23,596 nt of DNA from Fidelibacterota bacterium (GTDB lineage: Bacteria > Fidelibacterota > Marinisomatia > Marinisomatales > TCS55), in assembly GCA_002713385.1 (NCBI GenBank), contig PAWC01000061.1:1-23596 (forward strand). Direction: 5' to 3'. Both the position numbers and the translations under genes were made by a program. Below, piece after piece: positions 16,658 to 23,596 of the stretch. Every line of letters starts with the position of its first letter. The first letter of the stretch is position 1. The notes under the pieces are model-generated. The model was not told where the DNA came from, made no database searches, and saw nothing but the letters and a program-made list of their open reading frames with translations.

Positions 16658-17056
16658 TTACCAAACGTTGCAAATCACTTCACCGCCAACACCAAACTTT
16701 TTTGCCATTTTATTTGATATGACACCTTTTGATGTAGACATAATTGAAATTCCTAATCCATCGAGTACTCGGGGTAGATCTTTTTTCCCTTTATACACTC
16801 GTAAACCGGGCTTACTTACTCGTTCAATGGCTGAAATTACCGGCTTGCCCTGGTAATCATATTTCAGAAAAACCCGAATCTGTTTCCTGTCTTTATCATC
16901 TATCAGGATAAAATCTTCGATATATTTTTCTTCTTTCAGTATATAAACGATACGTTTCTTTTCTATAGATGATGGAATATCTACCCAGCGCTTACCGACA
17001 TTTAAGCCGTTACGAATCCGAGTCAGCAAATCGGCAATTGGATCTGTCATACTCAT
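16658..17056 (-). CDS. rpsH: 30S ribosomal protein S8
   Basis: 132 residues. S8 binds 16S helix 21 and is an early assembly protein. N-terminus MTDPIADLLTRIRNGL, C-terminal signature LGISIMSTSKGVISNKMAKK then GVGGEVICNVW. Two close ATGs exist (17056, 17050); the first is chosen because TAAGGAG (17067-17073), which includes the rpsZ stop, is nearer to it. In E. coli S8 represses the spc operon; no matching mRNA structure was identified here. Confidence 0.98.
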   Translation of the reverse strand: MSMTDPIADLLTRIRNGLNVGKRWVDIPSSIEKKRIVYILKEEKYIEDFILIDDKDRKQIRVFLKYDYQGKPVISAIERVSKPGLRVYKGKKDLPRVLDGLGISIMSTSKGVISNKMAKKFGVGGEVICNVW

Positions 17057-17070
17057 TTAACTAATTCTCC

Positions 17071-17256
17071 TTACCAGCTTGCCTTTGTGATACCAGGGAT
17101 TTCACCTTTTAAGGCCATTTCACGAAAACAAATCCGGCATAAACCAAATTTGCGTAAATATCCATCAGCTCGACCGCAATTGAAACAACGATTATAGCCC
17201 CTTGATGAAAACTTTGGTTTTCTTTTTGCTTTTATAATCAGTGATTTTTTTGCCAT
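17071..17256 (-). CDS. rpsZ: 30S ribosomal protein S14 type Z (zinc form)
   Basis: 61 residues, the length of the short zinc-binding S14. Two CxxC pairs are present, C24-FN-C27 and C40-RI-C43, within [21 protein letters not shown]-terminus [11 protein letters not shown] is universal. S14 lies in the 30S head near the A site. TAATG overlap joins it to rplE. Confidence 0.98.
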   Translation of the reverse strand: MAKKSLIIKAKRKPKFSSRGYNRCFNCGRADGYLRKFGLCRICFREMALKGEIPGITKASW

Positions 17257-17957
17257 TAAGCAGCCTCAGCGATTTCTTCTTGTTGGACAGGTTTTTCCCG
17301 TAAAGGAAAACCAAATTCTTTTAACAGCCAGTATGCTTCATTGTCAGAACTGGCTGATGTAGCAATCGTAATATCCATACCGCGGATTGAATCGATCTTA
17401 TCATAATCAATTTCAGTAAAAACAATCTGCTCTTTAATACCGAAGGAATAATTTCCTTTTCTATCAAAGGATTTGAAAGAAAGGCCATTGAAATCACGTG
17501 TACGCGGTAATGCGATTGAAATGAGTCTTTCGAGGAATTCGTACATGCGATTTCCACGAAGTGTCACTTTGCATCCCACCGGAAAACCTTTACGGATTTT
17601 AAAGTTAGATATGTCTTTCCGTGAACGAGTAACAACCGTTTTTTGACCCGTGATAGAAGTTAATTCTTCAATGGCGTTTTCCAGAGCTTTAGGATTGGTC
17701 TTTGCATCACCAATACCCATATTGATCGAAATAACAGAAATGTGCGGTACTTCCATTACATTTTTATAACCAAAACGCTTCATCAATGCAGTTACAATTG
17801 CTTCTTTATATTGCTTTTTTAAGTTTGGAACGTATACTTCATTTTTAGGAGTGCTCTTTTTAGGTGCACTTTTTTTAGCAGTGCTTTTTTTAGCAGTGCT
17901 TTTTTTTGCAACCGGCTTTTTCTTTTTTGGTGTTTCGTTTGTCTCTTTCTTTGCCAT
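17256..17957 (-). CDS. rplE: 50S ribosomal protein L5 with repetitive Lys-rich N-terminal extension
   Basis: 233 residues versus about 180 for ordinary L5. The L5 body begins near residue 43 ([19 protein letters not shown]) and has [39 protein letters not shown] and [20 protein letters not shown]5 binds 5S rRNA and forms the B1b bridge. Residues 1-40 are a low-complexity extension of KKSTA-type pentapeptides encoded by a 15-bp tandem repeat, followed by a short tail at the C-terminus ([10 protein letters not shown]). The ATG at 17957 sits four bases after the rplX stop with no strong Shine-Dalgarno. No internal methionine exists between residue 1 and the body until M59, so the extension is part of the protein. 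Confidence 0.97.
   Translation of the reverse strand: MAKKETNETPKKKKPVAKKSTAKKSTAKKSAPKKSTPKNEVYVPNLKKQYKEAIVTALMKRFGYKNVMEVPHISVISINMGIGDAKTNPKALENAIEELTSITGQKTVVTRSRKDISNFKIRKGFPVGCKVTLRGNRMYEFLERLISIALPRTRDFNGLSFKSFDRKGNYSFGIKEQIVFTEIDYDKIDSIRGMDITIATSASSDNEAYWLLKEFGFPLREKPVQQEEIAEAA
17844..17903 (-). repeat. 15-bp tandem repeat in rplE (four units)
   Basis: Four consecutive 15-bp units: 17844-17858, 17859-17873, 17874-17888 and 17889-17903. The last two are identical and the others differ at a few positions. Each encodes one K-K-S-T/A-A/P pentapeptide step. The poly-A-rich unit suggests expansion by slippage. Confidence 0.9.
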
Positions 17958-17961
17958 AATT

Positions 17962-18267
17962 CTACTCTAACTCTTCACCTGTTTTCACAGCGATTCTTAC
18001 TTTGCGGCCATTTTCTAAAATCTTATATCCTACCCGAGTGGTGTTTCCTTTATGGACCGGAAGCATATTTGAAATATGGATTGGTCCTTCTTTTTCCACA
18101 AAACCACCGGCAGGATTTTCCTGGGAAGGACGTGTTGCCCGTTTTATCAAGTTGACTCCTTCAATGATCACCTTATCAGATTCATGAAAAATATGCAACA
18201 CTTTACCTTCTGATCCTTTGTGGTTGCCACTGATAATACGTACTGTCATTCCTTTCTTAATATGCAT
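17962..18267 (-). CDS. rplX: 50S ribosomal protein L24
   Basis: 101 residues. KOW domain near the N-terminus: [20 protein letters not shown] (5-24). L24 initiates 50S assembly and lies at the tunnel exit. Further marks are [21 protein letters not shown] and IHISNMLPV. The ATG overlaps the rplN stop by one base (TAATG). Confidence 0.97.
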   Translation of the reverse strand: MHIKKGMTVRIISGNHKGSEGKVLHIFHESDKVIIEGVNLIKRATRPSQENPAGGFVEKEGPIHISNMLPVHKGNTTRVGYKILENGRKVRIAVKTGEELE

Positions 18268-18635
18268 TACAATACCTCCGGCGCCATAGAAATAATTTTC
18301 ATATAACCGACATCGCGTAATTCCCTGGCTACCGGGCCAAAAATGCGTGTTCCCCTCGGTTCACCAGCACTATCCAGCAACACTGCTGCATTATCATCAA
18401 ACCGGATATAAGAACCGTCATTGCGGCGAATTTCTTTCTTTGTACGCACGACTACTGCCCGTGAAATATCACCTTTTTTTACCATGCCATTTGGAATAGC
18501 ATTTTTAACGGTAATCACAATAATATCGCCCACGGTTGCATAACGTCGTTTGGAACCACCAATAATTTTGAAACACAGGATTTCTTTGGCTCCTGTATTA
18601 TCTGCAACTTTCAGTCTTGTTTCTTGCTGAATCAC
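18267..18635 (-). CDS. rplN: 50S ribosomal protein L14 (GTG start)
   Basis: 122 residues, standard length. N-terminus [19 protein letters not shown] is universal and is encoded from GTG at 18635. Other marks: [34 protein letters not shown] and the C-terminal [24 protein letters not shown] split as [10 protein letters not shown] and [14 protein letters not shown]14 forms intersubunit bridge B8 and binds RsfS. Confidence 0.98.
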   Translation of the reverse strand: MIQQETRLKVADNTGAKEILCFKIIGGSKRRYATVGDIIVITVKNAIPNGMVKKGDISRAVVVRTKKEIRRNDGSYIRFDDNAAVLLDSAGEPRGTRIFGPVARELRDVGYMKIISMAPEVL

Positions 18636-18640
18636 TGTCT

Positions 18641-18901
18641 TTATCCAATTTTTACTGATTCACGAATAATTTCACTTACTTGCCAACGTTTTCTTTTACT
18701 GATTGGTTTTGTTGAAGTGATACGTACAATATCACCTTCTTTAGGTTCAACGCTGGCGACATGAGCCATATATTTACTTGAATTATCAACGATTTTTTTA
18801 TACACTTTATGCTTGACACGACGGGTGACTTTCACAATAACAGTTTTATCCATTTTTGCGCTGATCACTTCGCCGGTGAGAAATTGTCTTTTACGTTCCA
18901 T
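18641..18901 (-). CDS. rpsQ: 30S ribosomal protein S17
   Basis: 86 residues, OB fold. Motifs: [20 protein letters not shown] (8-27), [14 protein letters not shown] and the C-terminal signature [21 protein letters not shown]17 is a primary 16S-binding protein of the 5' domain. ATG start two bases after the rpmC stop; no Shine-Dalgarno visible. Confidence 0.97.
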   Translation of the reverse strand: MERKRQFLTGEVISAKMDKTVIVKVTRRVKHKVYKKIVDNSSKYMAHVASVEPKEGDIVRITSTKPISKRKRWQVSEIIRESVKIG

Positions 18902-18903
18902 AA

Positions 18904-19119
18904 TTATTTTGAACCCTTTTCTTTTCTAACACCCAATTCAAATTCATGCATCACTGTTTTGATCTGGGCAATCTCTTTTTTCAAATGTCTTAATTGTAAA
19001 GGGTTTTCCAACTGCTGCAAAGATTTCTGAAAACGCAGATTTTGCAAAGCTTCCACATCTTCGTGGAGCTTTACATCCAATTCTGACGGTGTCATTTCAT
19101 TTAATTCTGAATGTTTCAT
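18904..19119 (-). CDS. rpmC: 50S ribosomal protein L29
   Basis: 71 residues, two-helix hairpin: ELNEMTPSELDVKLHEDVEA (4-23) and LRFQKSLQQLENPLQLRHLK (28-47) plus a third segment KEIAQIKTVMHEFEL. L29 lies at the tunnel exit beside L23 and helps bind trigger factor and SRP. TAATG overlap with rplP and a GGAGAG site upstream. Confidence 0.97.
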   Translation of the reverse strand: MKHSELNEMTPSELDVKLHEDVEALQNLRFQKSLQQLENPLQLRHLKKEIAQIKTVMHEFELGVRKEKGSK

Positions 19120-19532
19120 TATATTTCTCTCCGCTCAACAATTTTTGTCTTTACGGGCAATTTATGAGAAGCGTTTGTAAAAGCCAGTTCTGCCATTTCG
19201 CGATCGACACCTTCTATTTCAAATAGTATTCGCCCGGGTTTTACAACGGCTACCCAGTATTCCGGCGACCCTTTACCTTTACCCATCCGGGTTTCAGCTG
19301 GTTTCTTGGTGATGGGTTTATCTGGGAAAATACGAATCCACATTTTACCAGTTTTGCGAACCACTCTGGAAATTGTGACACGGGCAGCTTCAATCTGGCG
19401 GGCAGTGATCCAACTCGACTCTATTGCTTTCAAGCCATAACTGCCAAATGACACTTTATTACCTCGTGTTGCCATACCACGGCGATTACCGCGATGGTGA
19501 CGACGAAATTTTACTTTTTTTGGTTCTAACAT
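19119..19532 (-). CDS. rplP: 50S ribosomal protein L16
   Basis: 137 residues, standard length. N-terminus [20 protein letters not shown] (1-20), [22 protein letters not shown] (about 29-50, here [11 protein letters not shown] and [10 protein letters not shown]), and the loop [16 protein letters not shown] that approaches the peptidyl transferase centre. ATG at 19532, eight bases after the rpsC stop, without a clear Shine-Dalgarno. Confidence 0.98.
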   Translation of the reverse strand: MLEPKKVKFRRHHRGNRRGMATRGNKVSFGSYGLKAIESSWITARQIEAARVTISRVVRKTGKMWIRIFPDKPITKKPAETRMGKGKGSPEYWVAVVKPGRILFEIEGVDREMAELAFTNASHKLPVKTKIVERREI

Positions 19533-19540
19533 AATGTTAC

Positions 19541-20164
19541 TTAAACCGTATTACCATTACAAATCCAAACTTTAATCCCAATGACTCCATATGTCGTTTG
19601 GGCTTCTGTCAACGCATAGTCAATGTCTGCGCGTAATGTGTGCAGCGGGACGCGGCCTTCATGAAACTTTTCACTGCGGGCAATTTCTGTTCCGCCAAGC
19701 CGACCGGCAACGTTGATACGAATACCTTCGGCTCCCATACGCATGGTGGATTGAATCGCTTTATTGACTACACGTCTGTAAGAAATCTTTTTTAGCAATT
19801 GGTGTGCAATATTTGCGCCAACCAGAGCAGCGTCTAATTCGGGACGCTTTACTTCTGAAATATTTATCTGTACACCTTTTTCTGCAAGCTGATTCATTTC
19901 TTCTTTCAAACGATTCACTTCTTCACCACCTTTACCTATGACGATACCGGGGCGTGCTGTATGGATAGTAACAGTAATAATTTTTGATGTCCGGCTGATA
20001 TCAACACGGGATATACCAGCATTGGGCATACGATGCTGGATATATTTACGAATCTTAATATCTTCTTCCAATTCAGCGGCAAATGATTTATCAGCATACC
20101 AATTGGAACGCCAATTCTTTTTGACAGATAAACGAAAACCGATTGGATGTGTCTTTTGGCCCAA
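19541..20164 (-). CDS. rpsC: 30S ribosomal protein S3 (TTG start, short C-terminus)
   Basis: 207 residues. S3 forms the mRNA entry site and helicase centre of the 30S head. N-terminus [12 protein letters not shown] is universal and is encoded from TTG at 20164. The type II KH domain has [20 protein letters not shown] (71-90, GKGG loop 77-80), and the C-terminal domain has [20 protein letters not shown]. It ends at [15 protein letters not shown], lacking the basic tail of 10-30 residues seen in E. coli and Bacillus S3. A TAAGGAG ribosome-binding site (20170-20176) includes the rplV stop. Confidence 0.98.
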   Translation of the reverse strand: MGQKTHPIGFRLSVKKNWRSNWYADKSFAAELEEDIKIRKYIQHRMPNAGISRVDISRTSKIITVTIHTARPGIVIGKGGEEVNRLKEEMNQLAEKGVQINISEVKRPELDAALVGANIAHQLLKKISYRRVVNKAIQSTMRMGAEGIRINVAGRLGGTEIARSEKFHEGRVPLHTLRADIDYALTEAQTTYGVIGIKVWICNGNTV

Positions 20165-20169
20165 AATGT

Positions 20170-20176
20170 CTCCTTA
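20170..20176 (-). promoter_or_regulatory. rpsC ribosome-binding site overlapping rplV stop
   Basis: TAAGGAG on the minus strand; TAA ends rplV and the AAGGAG core is positioned five bases upstream of the rpsC TTG, confirming that start. Confidence 0.8.
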
Positions 20177-20515
20177 CGCGTCACTCACTACAACAGTAAC
20201 ATGACTTGTTGGTTTATTTAATCGTGAAATACGACCCATGGATGCTGGTCTAAATCGTTTCATATGAGGTCCACCATTTACAAAGGCTTTCGACACGATC
20301 AATCCATCCGGATCGATATTTGCATCTTCAGCTTTCTGTAACAGGTTACTCACCGCAGAACGCAATGTTTTCTCTATTACTTCTGAACCTTTCTTTGGAG
20401 AAAAATGCAGATAATTCAAAGCATCACCAACTTTTTTACCACGTACTTCATCTATTACGATGCGTATTTTTCGAGGTGATTGTCTAACGTATCTACTGCA
20501 GGCTTGAGCTTCCAT
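20174..20515 (-). CDS. rplV: 50S ribosomal protein L22
   Basis: 113 residues. N-terminus MEAQACSRYVRQSPRKIRIV (1-20) and the long hairpin loop (about 80-100, GGPHMKRFRPASMGRISRLN) that reaches into the exit tunnel and forms its constriction with L4; macrolide-resistance changes in other bacteria map to this loop. ATG two bases after the rpsS stop. Confidence 0.98.
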   Translation of the reverse strand: MEAQACSRYVRQSPRKIRIVIDEVRGKKVGDALNYLHFSPKKGSEVIEKTLRSAVSNLLQKAEDANIDPDGLIVSKAFVNGGPHMKRFRPASMGRISRLNKPTSHVTVVVSDA

Positions 20516-20517
20516 GA

Positions 20518-20784
20518 CTATTTACGATCTCCAGAGTGCATTCTAAAAATACGAGTCGGGGCAAATTCACCCAGCTTATGTCCAACCATATTTTCCGAAA
20601 TAAAAACAGGGATAAATTTATTCCCATTATGAATAGCGAAAGTGTGGCCCACAAAGTCAGGAGTAATCATTGAGCGCCTTGACCATGTTTTAATCACTTT
20701 TTTCTTACCACCATCATTCATTCCCTGAACTTTCTTCAGGAGTTTTTCATCAACGTAGGGTCCTTTTTTTAAGGATCTTGCCAT
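20518..20784 (-). CDS. rpsS: 30S ribosomal protein S19
   Basis: 88 residues. N-terminus [19 protein letters not shown] (1-19) and the signature [23 protein letters not shown] (about 31-53, here [20 protein letters not shown]) then [13 protein letters not shown]19 is in the 30S head with S13. GAGGAG lies eight bases before the ATG at 20784. Confidence 0.98.
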   Translation of the reverse strand: MARSLKKGPYVDEKLLKKVQGMNDGGKKKVIKTWSRRSMITPDFVGHTFAIHNGNKFIPVFISENMVGHKLGEFAPTRIFRMHSGDRK

Positions 20785-20785
20785 C

Positions 20786-21610
20786 CTACTTTCTCCTCTT
20801 CACGATATAATCATTTGATTTCTTGTTCTTTTTTCTGGTATTATACCCTTTGGTAGGTTTACCCCAAGGTGTCGTAGGATGACGACCGCCTGAGGACTTT
20901 CCTTCACCACCACCCATCGGGTGATCGACAGGATTCATGGCCACACCGCGGACAGTTGGCCTACGGCCTAACCAGCGGCTGCGGCCTGCTTTACCCGAAA
21001 CAACTTGTTCATGAGATTTATTACCAACCTCACCCAATGTGGCTAAACATTCATCACGTACCATGCGAATTTCCCCAGATGGTAATTTCAACGTGGCGAA
21101 TCCACCGTCAAGAGCCATGACCTGTGCAGCTGCACCAGCACTACGTACCAATTGACCCCCATTACCGGGATTCAATTCAACATTATGTACAAACATACCT
21201 GTAAGTATTTTTGATAGCGGTAAAGCATTTCCGATTTTCAATGGAGCATTATTCCCAGATAAAACTGTGTCTCCAACTTTGATTCCAAAAGGAGATAGTA
21301 TATAACGTTTTTCACCATCAGCATAATAAAGCAATGCGATATTTGCAGAACGATTCGGATCATATTCTATTCCAGCTACTTTTGCAGGAATATCGTGTTT
21401 GTTCCGTTTAAAATCAATGATACGATAGCGTTGTTTATGACCACCCCCACGATGACGTGTGGTGATTCTACCTTGATTATTACGACCGCCTGTCTTACGC
21501 TTGGCTTCTGTTAAACTTTTTTCCGGAGTATTCTTCGTGATTTCTGAAAAGTCCGGCCTTGTTGCAAAACGATTTCCAGGAGTTGTTGGTTTGAGTGTCC
21601 GGATACCCAT
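20786..21610 (-). CDS. rplB: 50S ribosomal protein L2
   Basis: 274 residues, standard length. L2 is needed for subunit association and peptidyl transfer. N-terminal OB region [20 protein letters not shown] (41-60), SH3-like region with [20 protein letters not shown] (159-178, AGAAAQVMA onward), and the C-terminal segment [20 protein letters not shown] (223-242) with H230, equivalent to the conserved histidine 229 of E. coli. TAATG overlap with rplW. Confidence 0.99.
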   Translation of the reverse strand: MGIRTLKPTTPGNRFATRPDFSEITKNTPEKSLTEAKRKTGGRNNQGRITTRHRGGGHKQRYRIIDFKRNKHDIPAKVAGIEYDPNRSANIALLYYADGEKRYILSPFGIKVGDTVLSGNNAPLKIGNALPLSKILTGMFVHNVELNPGNGGQLVRSAGAAAQVMALDGGFATLKLPSGEIRMVRDECLATLGEVGNKSHEQVVSGKAGRSRWLGRRPTVRGVAMNPVDHPMGGGEGKSSGGRHPTTPWGKPTKGYNTRKKNKKSNDYIVKRRK

Positions 21611-21927
21611 TATCCAGCATCTCCCCTTATGAGATCAATCGTTGAACCTTCTTTCAACGTAATAATTGCTTTTTTCCAATCGGAACGATGCCCAGACGTG
21701 CGTATGGTCCGTCCACCACTGCGGACAGTCATTTGTTTGGCTTTGCCCAATCTGTTCATTGTAGCTACATTTGCAACTTCTACATCAAATCTTTTTTCGA
21801 CTGCATCCTTGATCTCGATCTTATTAGCAGAACTATCTACGTGAAAAGCATATTTTCCTTGAGCTTCTTCCAACTGACTCATTTTTTCAGTAAATAGAGG
21901 TTTAATAATGATTTCTCGTACTGACAT
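21610..21927 (-). CDS. rplW: 50S ribosomal protein L23
   Basis: 105 residues. L23 is the docking site for trigger factor and SRP at the tunnel exit. Motifs: [10 protein letters not shown] (7-16), [20 protein letters not shown] (25-44), and [14 protein letters not shown] (81-94). TAATG one-base overlaps link it to rplD and rplB. Confidence 0.97.
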   Translation of the reverse strand: MSVREIIIKPLFTEKMSQLEEAQGKYAFHVDSSANKIEIKDAVEKRFDVEVANVATMNRLGKAKQMTVRSGGRTIRTSGHRSDWKKAIITLKEGSTIDLIRGDAG

Positions 21928-22556
21928 TATTTTACCATCAATTGTTCAGTTAAAGCTTCAACGCCGCTTTTTTCAATAAGGATCACATCACAATCGATAA
22001 GATCATAGGTACTGGCATGAGCTGCTTCCAGTATGGCAACATTGGGCAGGTTCCTCCCGGCCAAAAACACTAAATCCTTACCTTCACCCAACAAAACGGC
22101 TACTTTTTTTTCTGATATATTCAAATCACTCAATATTTTTGAAAATTCTTTAGTTTTTGGAACTGATATATTCAATTCATCGATAACAATTACTGCATCG
22201 CTTTTGGCTTTATGTGAAAGCACCGATCGGCGAGCCAAACACTTCATTTTTTTAGGGAGTTTATAGGAATAACCATGTGGTTCTGGACCAAAAACGGTAC
22301 CGCCACCTTTCCATAAAGGCGATCGGGTTGATCCGGCACGAGCAACACCACGGCCTTTTTGTTTAAAAGGCTTACGACCACCACCTCTAACCTTGCTTCT
22401 ATTTTTAGCAGCATGTGTGCCTTGACGACTGTTTGTCAATTCAGACTGGACAGCACGAAATACAGCATCATCATGGGGCTCAATCCCAAAAACAAATTCA
22501 TTAAGCTTAACTTTTGAAACTTTGCTGCCGTCTTGTTTAAATACTTGCAATTCCAT
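21927..22556 (-). CDS. rplD: 50S ribosomal protein L4
   Basis: 209 residues. The extended tunnel loop (about 44-97) is intact: RQGTHAAKNRSKVRGGGRKP, FKQKGRGVARAGSTRSPLW, GGGTVFGPEPHGY. In E. coli L4 also represses the S10 operon through a leader upstream of rpsJ; here tuf precedes rpsJ directly, leaving no room for such a leader. ATG two bases from the rplC stop. Confidence 0.98.
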   Translation of the reverse strand: MELQVFKQDGSKVSKVKLNEFVFGIEPHDDAVFRAVQSELTNSRQGTHAAKNRSKVRGGGRKPFKQKGRGVARAGSTRSPLWKGGGTVFGPEPHGYSYKLPKKMKCLARRSVLSHKAKSDAVIVIDELNISVPKTKEFSKILSDLNISEKKVAVLLGEGKDLVFLAGRNLPNVAILEAAHASTYDLIDCDVILIEKSGVEALTEQLMVK

Positions 22557-22558
22557 GA

Positions 22559-23176
22559 TTATTTCTTAATCAGTATAAAACTGTTTTGCACACCTGGCAC
22601 AGCACCTTTAATGAGCAGTTGATTTTTCTTACTATCAACGCGCACAACTTCGAGATTCTGCACTGTGACTTTTTCAACGCCCATATGTCCTGCCATTCGC
22701 ATACCTTTATACACTCGGGAAGGATCAGATCCTTGTCCAATTGAACCTGGAGAGCGTAAATATTCTTTCTGCCCGTGAGTCAATGGACCCCTGCTAAAAC
22801 CATGACGTTTAATTACACCAGCAAAACCTTTACCTTTTGAAGTACCAGTCACATTCACAAGATCACCTTCTTTGAAAATAGATGCTCCAAATTCCTGACC
22901 TATTTCATAATCAAAACCTTGTATCGGTTCAAATTCAGATAAAATACTCTTTGGGGTTGTTTTTGCTTTGTCAAACATACCTTTCATTGGTTTATTTGTA
23001 TGTTTTTCTTTCCGTTCACCAAAGCCCAATTGAACAGCAGCGTAACCATCTTTAATTTCAGTTTTCACTTGCGTCACAACACATGGTCCAACTTCAACAA
23101 CCGTAACCGGAAACATGGTTCCATGATCCCCAAAAACTTGTGTCATACCAATTTTTTTACCAATCAACCCGCGCAT
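22559..23176 (-). CDS. rplC: 50S ribosomal protein L3
   Basis: 205 residues. N-terminus MRGLIGKKIGMTQVF (1-15), DLVNVTGTSKGKGFAGVIKR (105-124), HGFSRGPLTHG (125-135) and SIGQ with Q148 at the position methylated by PrmB in E. coli. L3 reaches the peptidyl transferase centre. ATG at 23176, with AAGGTG spanning the end of rpsJ just upstream. Confidence 0.98.
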   Translation of the reverse strand: MRGLIGKKIGMTQVFGDHGTMFPVTVVEVGPCVVTQVKTEIKDGYAAVQLGFGERKEKHTNKPMKGMFDKAKTTPKSILSEFEPIQGFDYEIGQEFGASIFKEGDLVNVTGTSKGKGFAGVIKRHGFSRGPLTHGQKEYLRSPGSIGQGSDPSRVYKGMRMAGHMGVEKVTVQNLEVVRVDSKKNQLLIKGAVPGVQNSFILIKK

Positions 23177-23178
23177 AA

Positions 23179-23487
23179 TTACACCTTAATTTGAATATCA
23201 ACTCCTGCTGGTAAATCTAACTTCATCAGTGCTTCAACAGTTTTTGGAGTGGAATTCAAAATATCAACAACTCTTTTGTGTATCTTCGACTGAAACTGTT
23301 CTCTTGATTTTTTATCAACGAATGGAGATCTAAGCACAGTATATATCGTGCGTTTTGTAGGCATTGGAATTGGTCCGGAGATAACTGCTCCAGTGGATTT
23401 TGCTGTTTTTACGATCTTTTCTGTGGATTTATCCAACAGTTGATGATCGTATGCTTTGAGACTTATGCGTATGGTTTGACTCGCCAT
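23179..23487 (-). CDS. rpsJ: 30S ribosomal protein S10
   Basis: 102 residues, standard length. The frame extends 32 codons further, into tuf, but that part is the wrong frame of EF-Tu. The ATG at 23487 gives [20 protein letters not shown] and has TAAGGA (23495-23500) upstream, where TAA is the tuf stop. The loop GPIPMPTKR (38-46) and [12 protein letters not shown] (54-65) are typical. S10 is in the 30S head and is also NusE, the partner of NusB and NusG. Confidence 0.98.
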   Translation of the reverse strand: MASQTIRISLKAYDHQLLDKSTEKIVKTAKSTGAVISGPIPMPTKRTIYTVLRSPFVDKKSREQFQSKIHKRVVDILNSTPKTVEALMKLDLPAGVDIQIKV

Positions 23488-23497
23488 TATATATTCC

Positions 23498-23596
23498 TTA
23501 CTCAACAATCTCCGTAACAACACCAGCGCCGACAGTCCGGCCGCCTTCACGGATGGCAAAACGCAGTTCCTTATCCATAGCAATCGATGTAATCAA
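23498..23596 (-). CDS. tuf: Elongation factor Tu, C-terminal end only
   Basis: The last 32 codons plus a TAA stop are visible, the rest lies beyond the right edge. They encode [15 protein letters not shown] then [17 protein letters not shown], the universal EF-Tu domain 3 ending. tuf directly before rpsJ is the usual str-S10 junction, so the missing upstream genes are probably rpsL, rpsG and fusA. Confidence 0.97.
   Translation of the reverse strand: MITSIAMDKELRFAIREGGRTVGAGVVTEIVE

Noticed and set aside
23488..23583. 32-codon upstream extension of the S10 frame
   Set aside because: It lies over the tuf 3' end in another frame; the S10 family start and TAAGGA site fix the ATG at 23487.

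Overview
The window is about 23.6 kb of bacterial DNA. Nearly all of it is coding, and no rRNA, tRNA, CRISPR array, insertion sequence or phage gene is visible. Two thirds of it (about 9.3 kb to the right edge) is one uninterrupted ribosomal-protein superoperon on the minus strand. In transcription order it reads tuf (C-terminal end only), rpsJ, rplC, rplD, rplW, rplB, rpsS, rplV, rpsC, rplP, rpmC, rpsQ, rplN, rplX, rplE, rpsZ/rpsN, rpsH, rplF, rplR, rpsE, rpmD, rplO, secY, map, infA, rpmJ, rpsM, rpsK, rpsD, rpoA, rplQ. This is the fused S10, spc and alpha operon order. adk is absent between secY and map, S14 is the zinc type, and S4 lacks zinc cysteines. These traits and the L3 and S4 sequences suggest a member of the FCB superphylum (Bacteroidetes/Chlorobi relatives such as Marinimicrobia/Neomarinimicrobiota or Calditrichota). 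That placement is an impression from sequence style. Shine-Dalgarno sequences are clear at many junctions, which argues against typical Bacteroidetes.

The superoperon ends at a strong intrinsic terminator just after rplQ (9262-9293). Next on the same strand is a GHL10/DUF187 glycoside-hydrolase-like lipoprotein-free secreted protein. Its only reading frame start is a TTG upstream of that terminator, so the terminator lies inside its signal-peptide codons. After it come hutU and hutI (the two middle steps of histidine degradation, ATGA overlap), then an unrecognised membrane-anchored protein and a small DUF350-like membrane protein, ending at a second terminator (about 4471-4507).

A single plus-strand gene (about 2956-4476) encodes a two-domain integral membrane protein. 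Its N-terminal half resembles phytol/dolichol kinases (VTE5-like) and its C-terminal half is DUF92 (VTE6-like), so it may perform two successive phosphorylations of a prenyl alcohol. Divergent from it, on the minus strand, is a translationally coupled three-gene cassette: a Tat-exported flavin amine oxidase, a class IV PLP aminotransferase with altered active-site residues, and a sulfotransferase-like protein cut by the left edge.

The superoperon builds ribosomes, RNA polymerase alpha and the Sec translocon. The left third is metabolic: amino-acid and amine turnover, histidine use, isoprenoid salvage and secreted polysaccharide or peptidoglycan processing. No clear new defence or mobile system was seen. 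The most unusual items are the aminotransferase/sulfotransferase cassette, the fused lipid kinase, the terminator embedded in a gene start, and the skewed use of TTG start codons among small-subunit protein genes.
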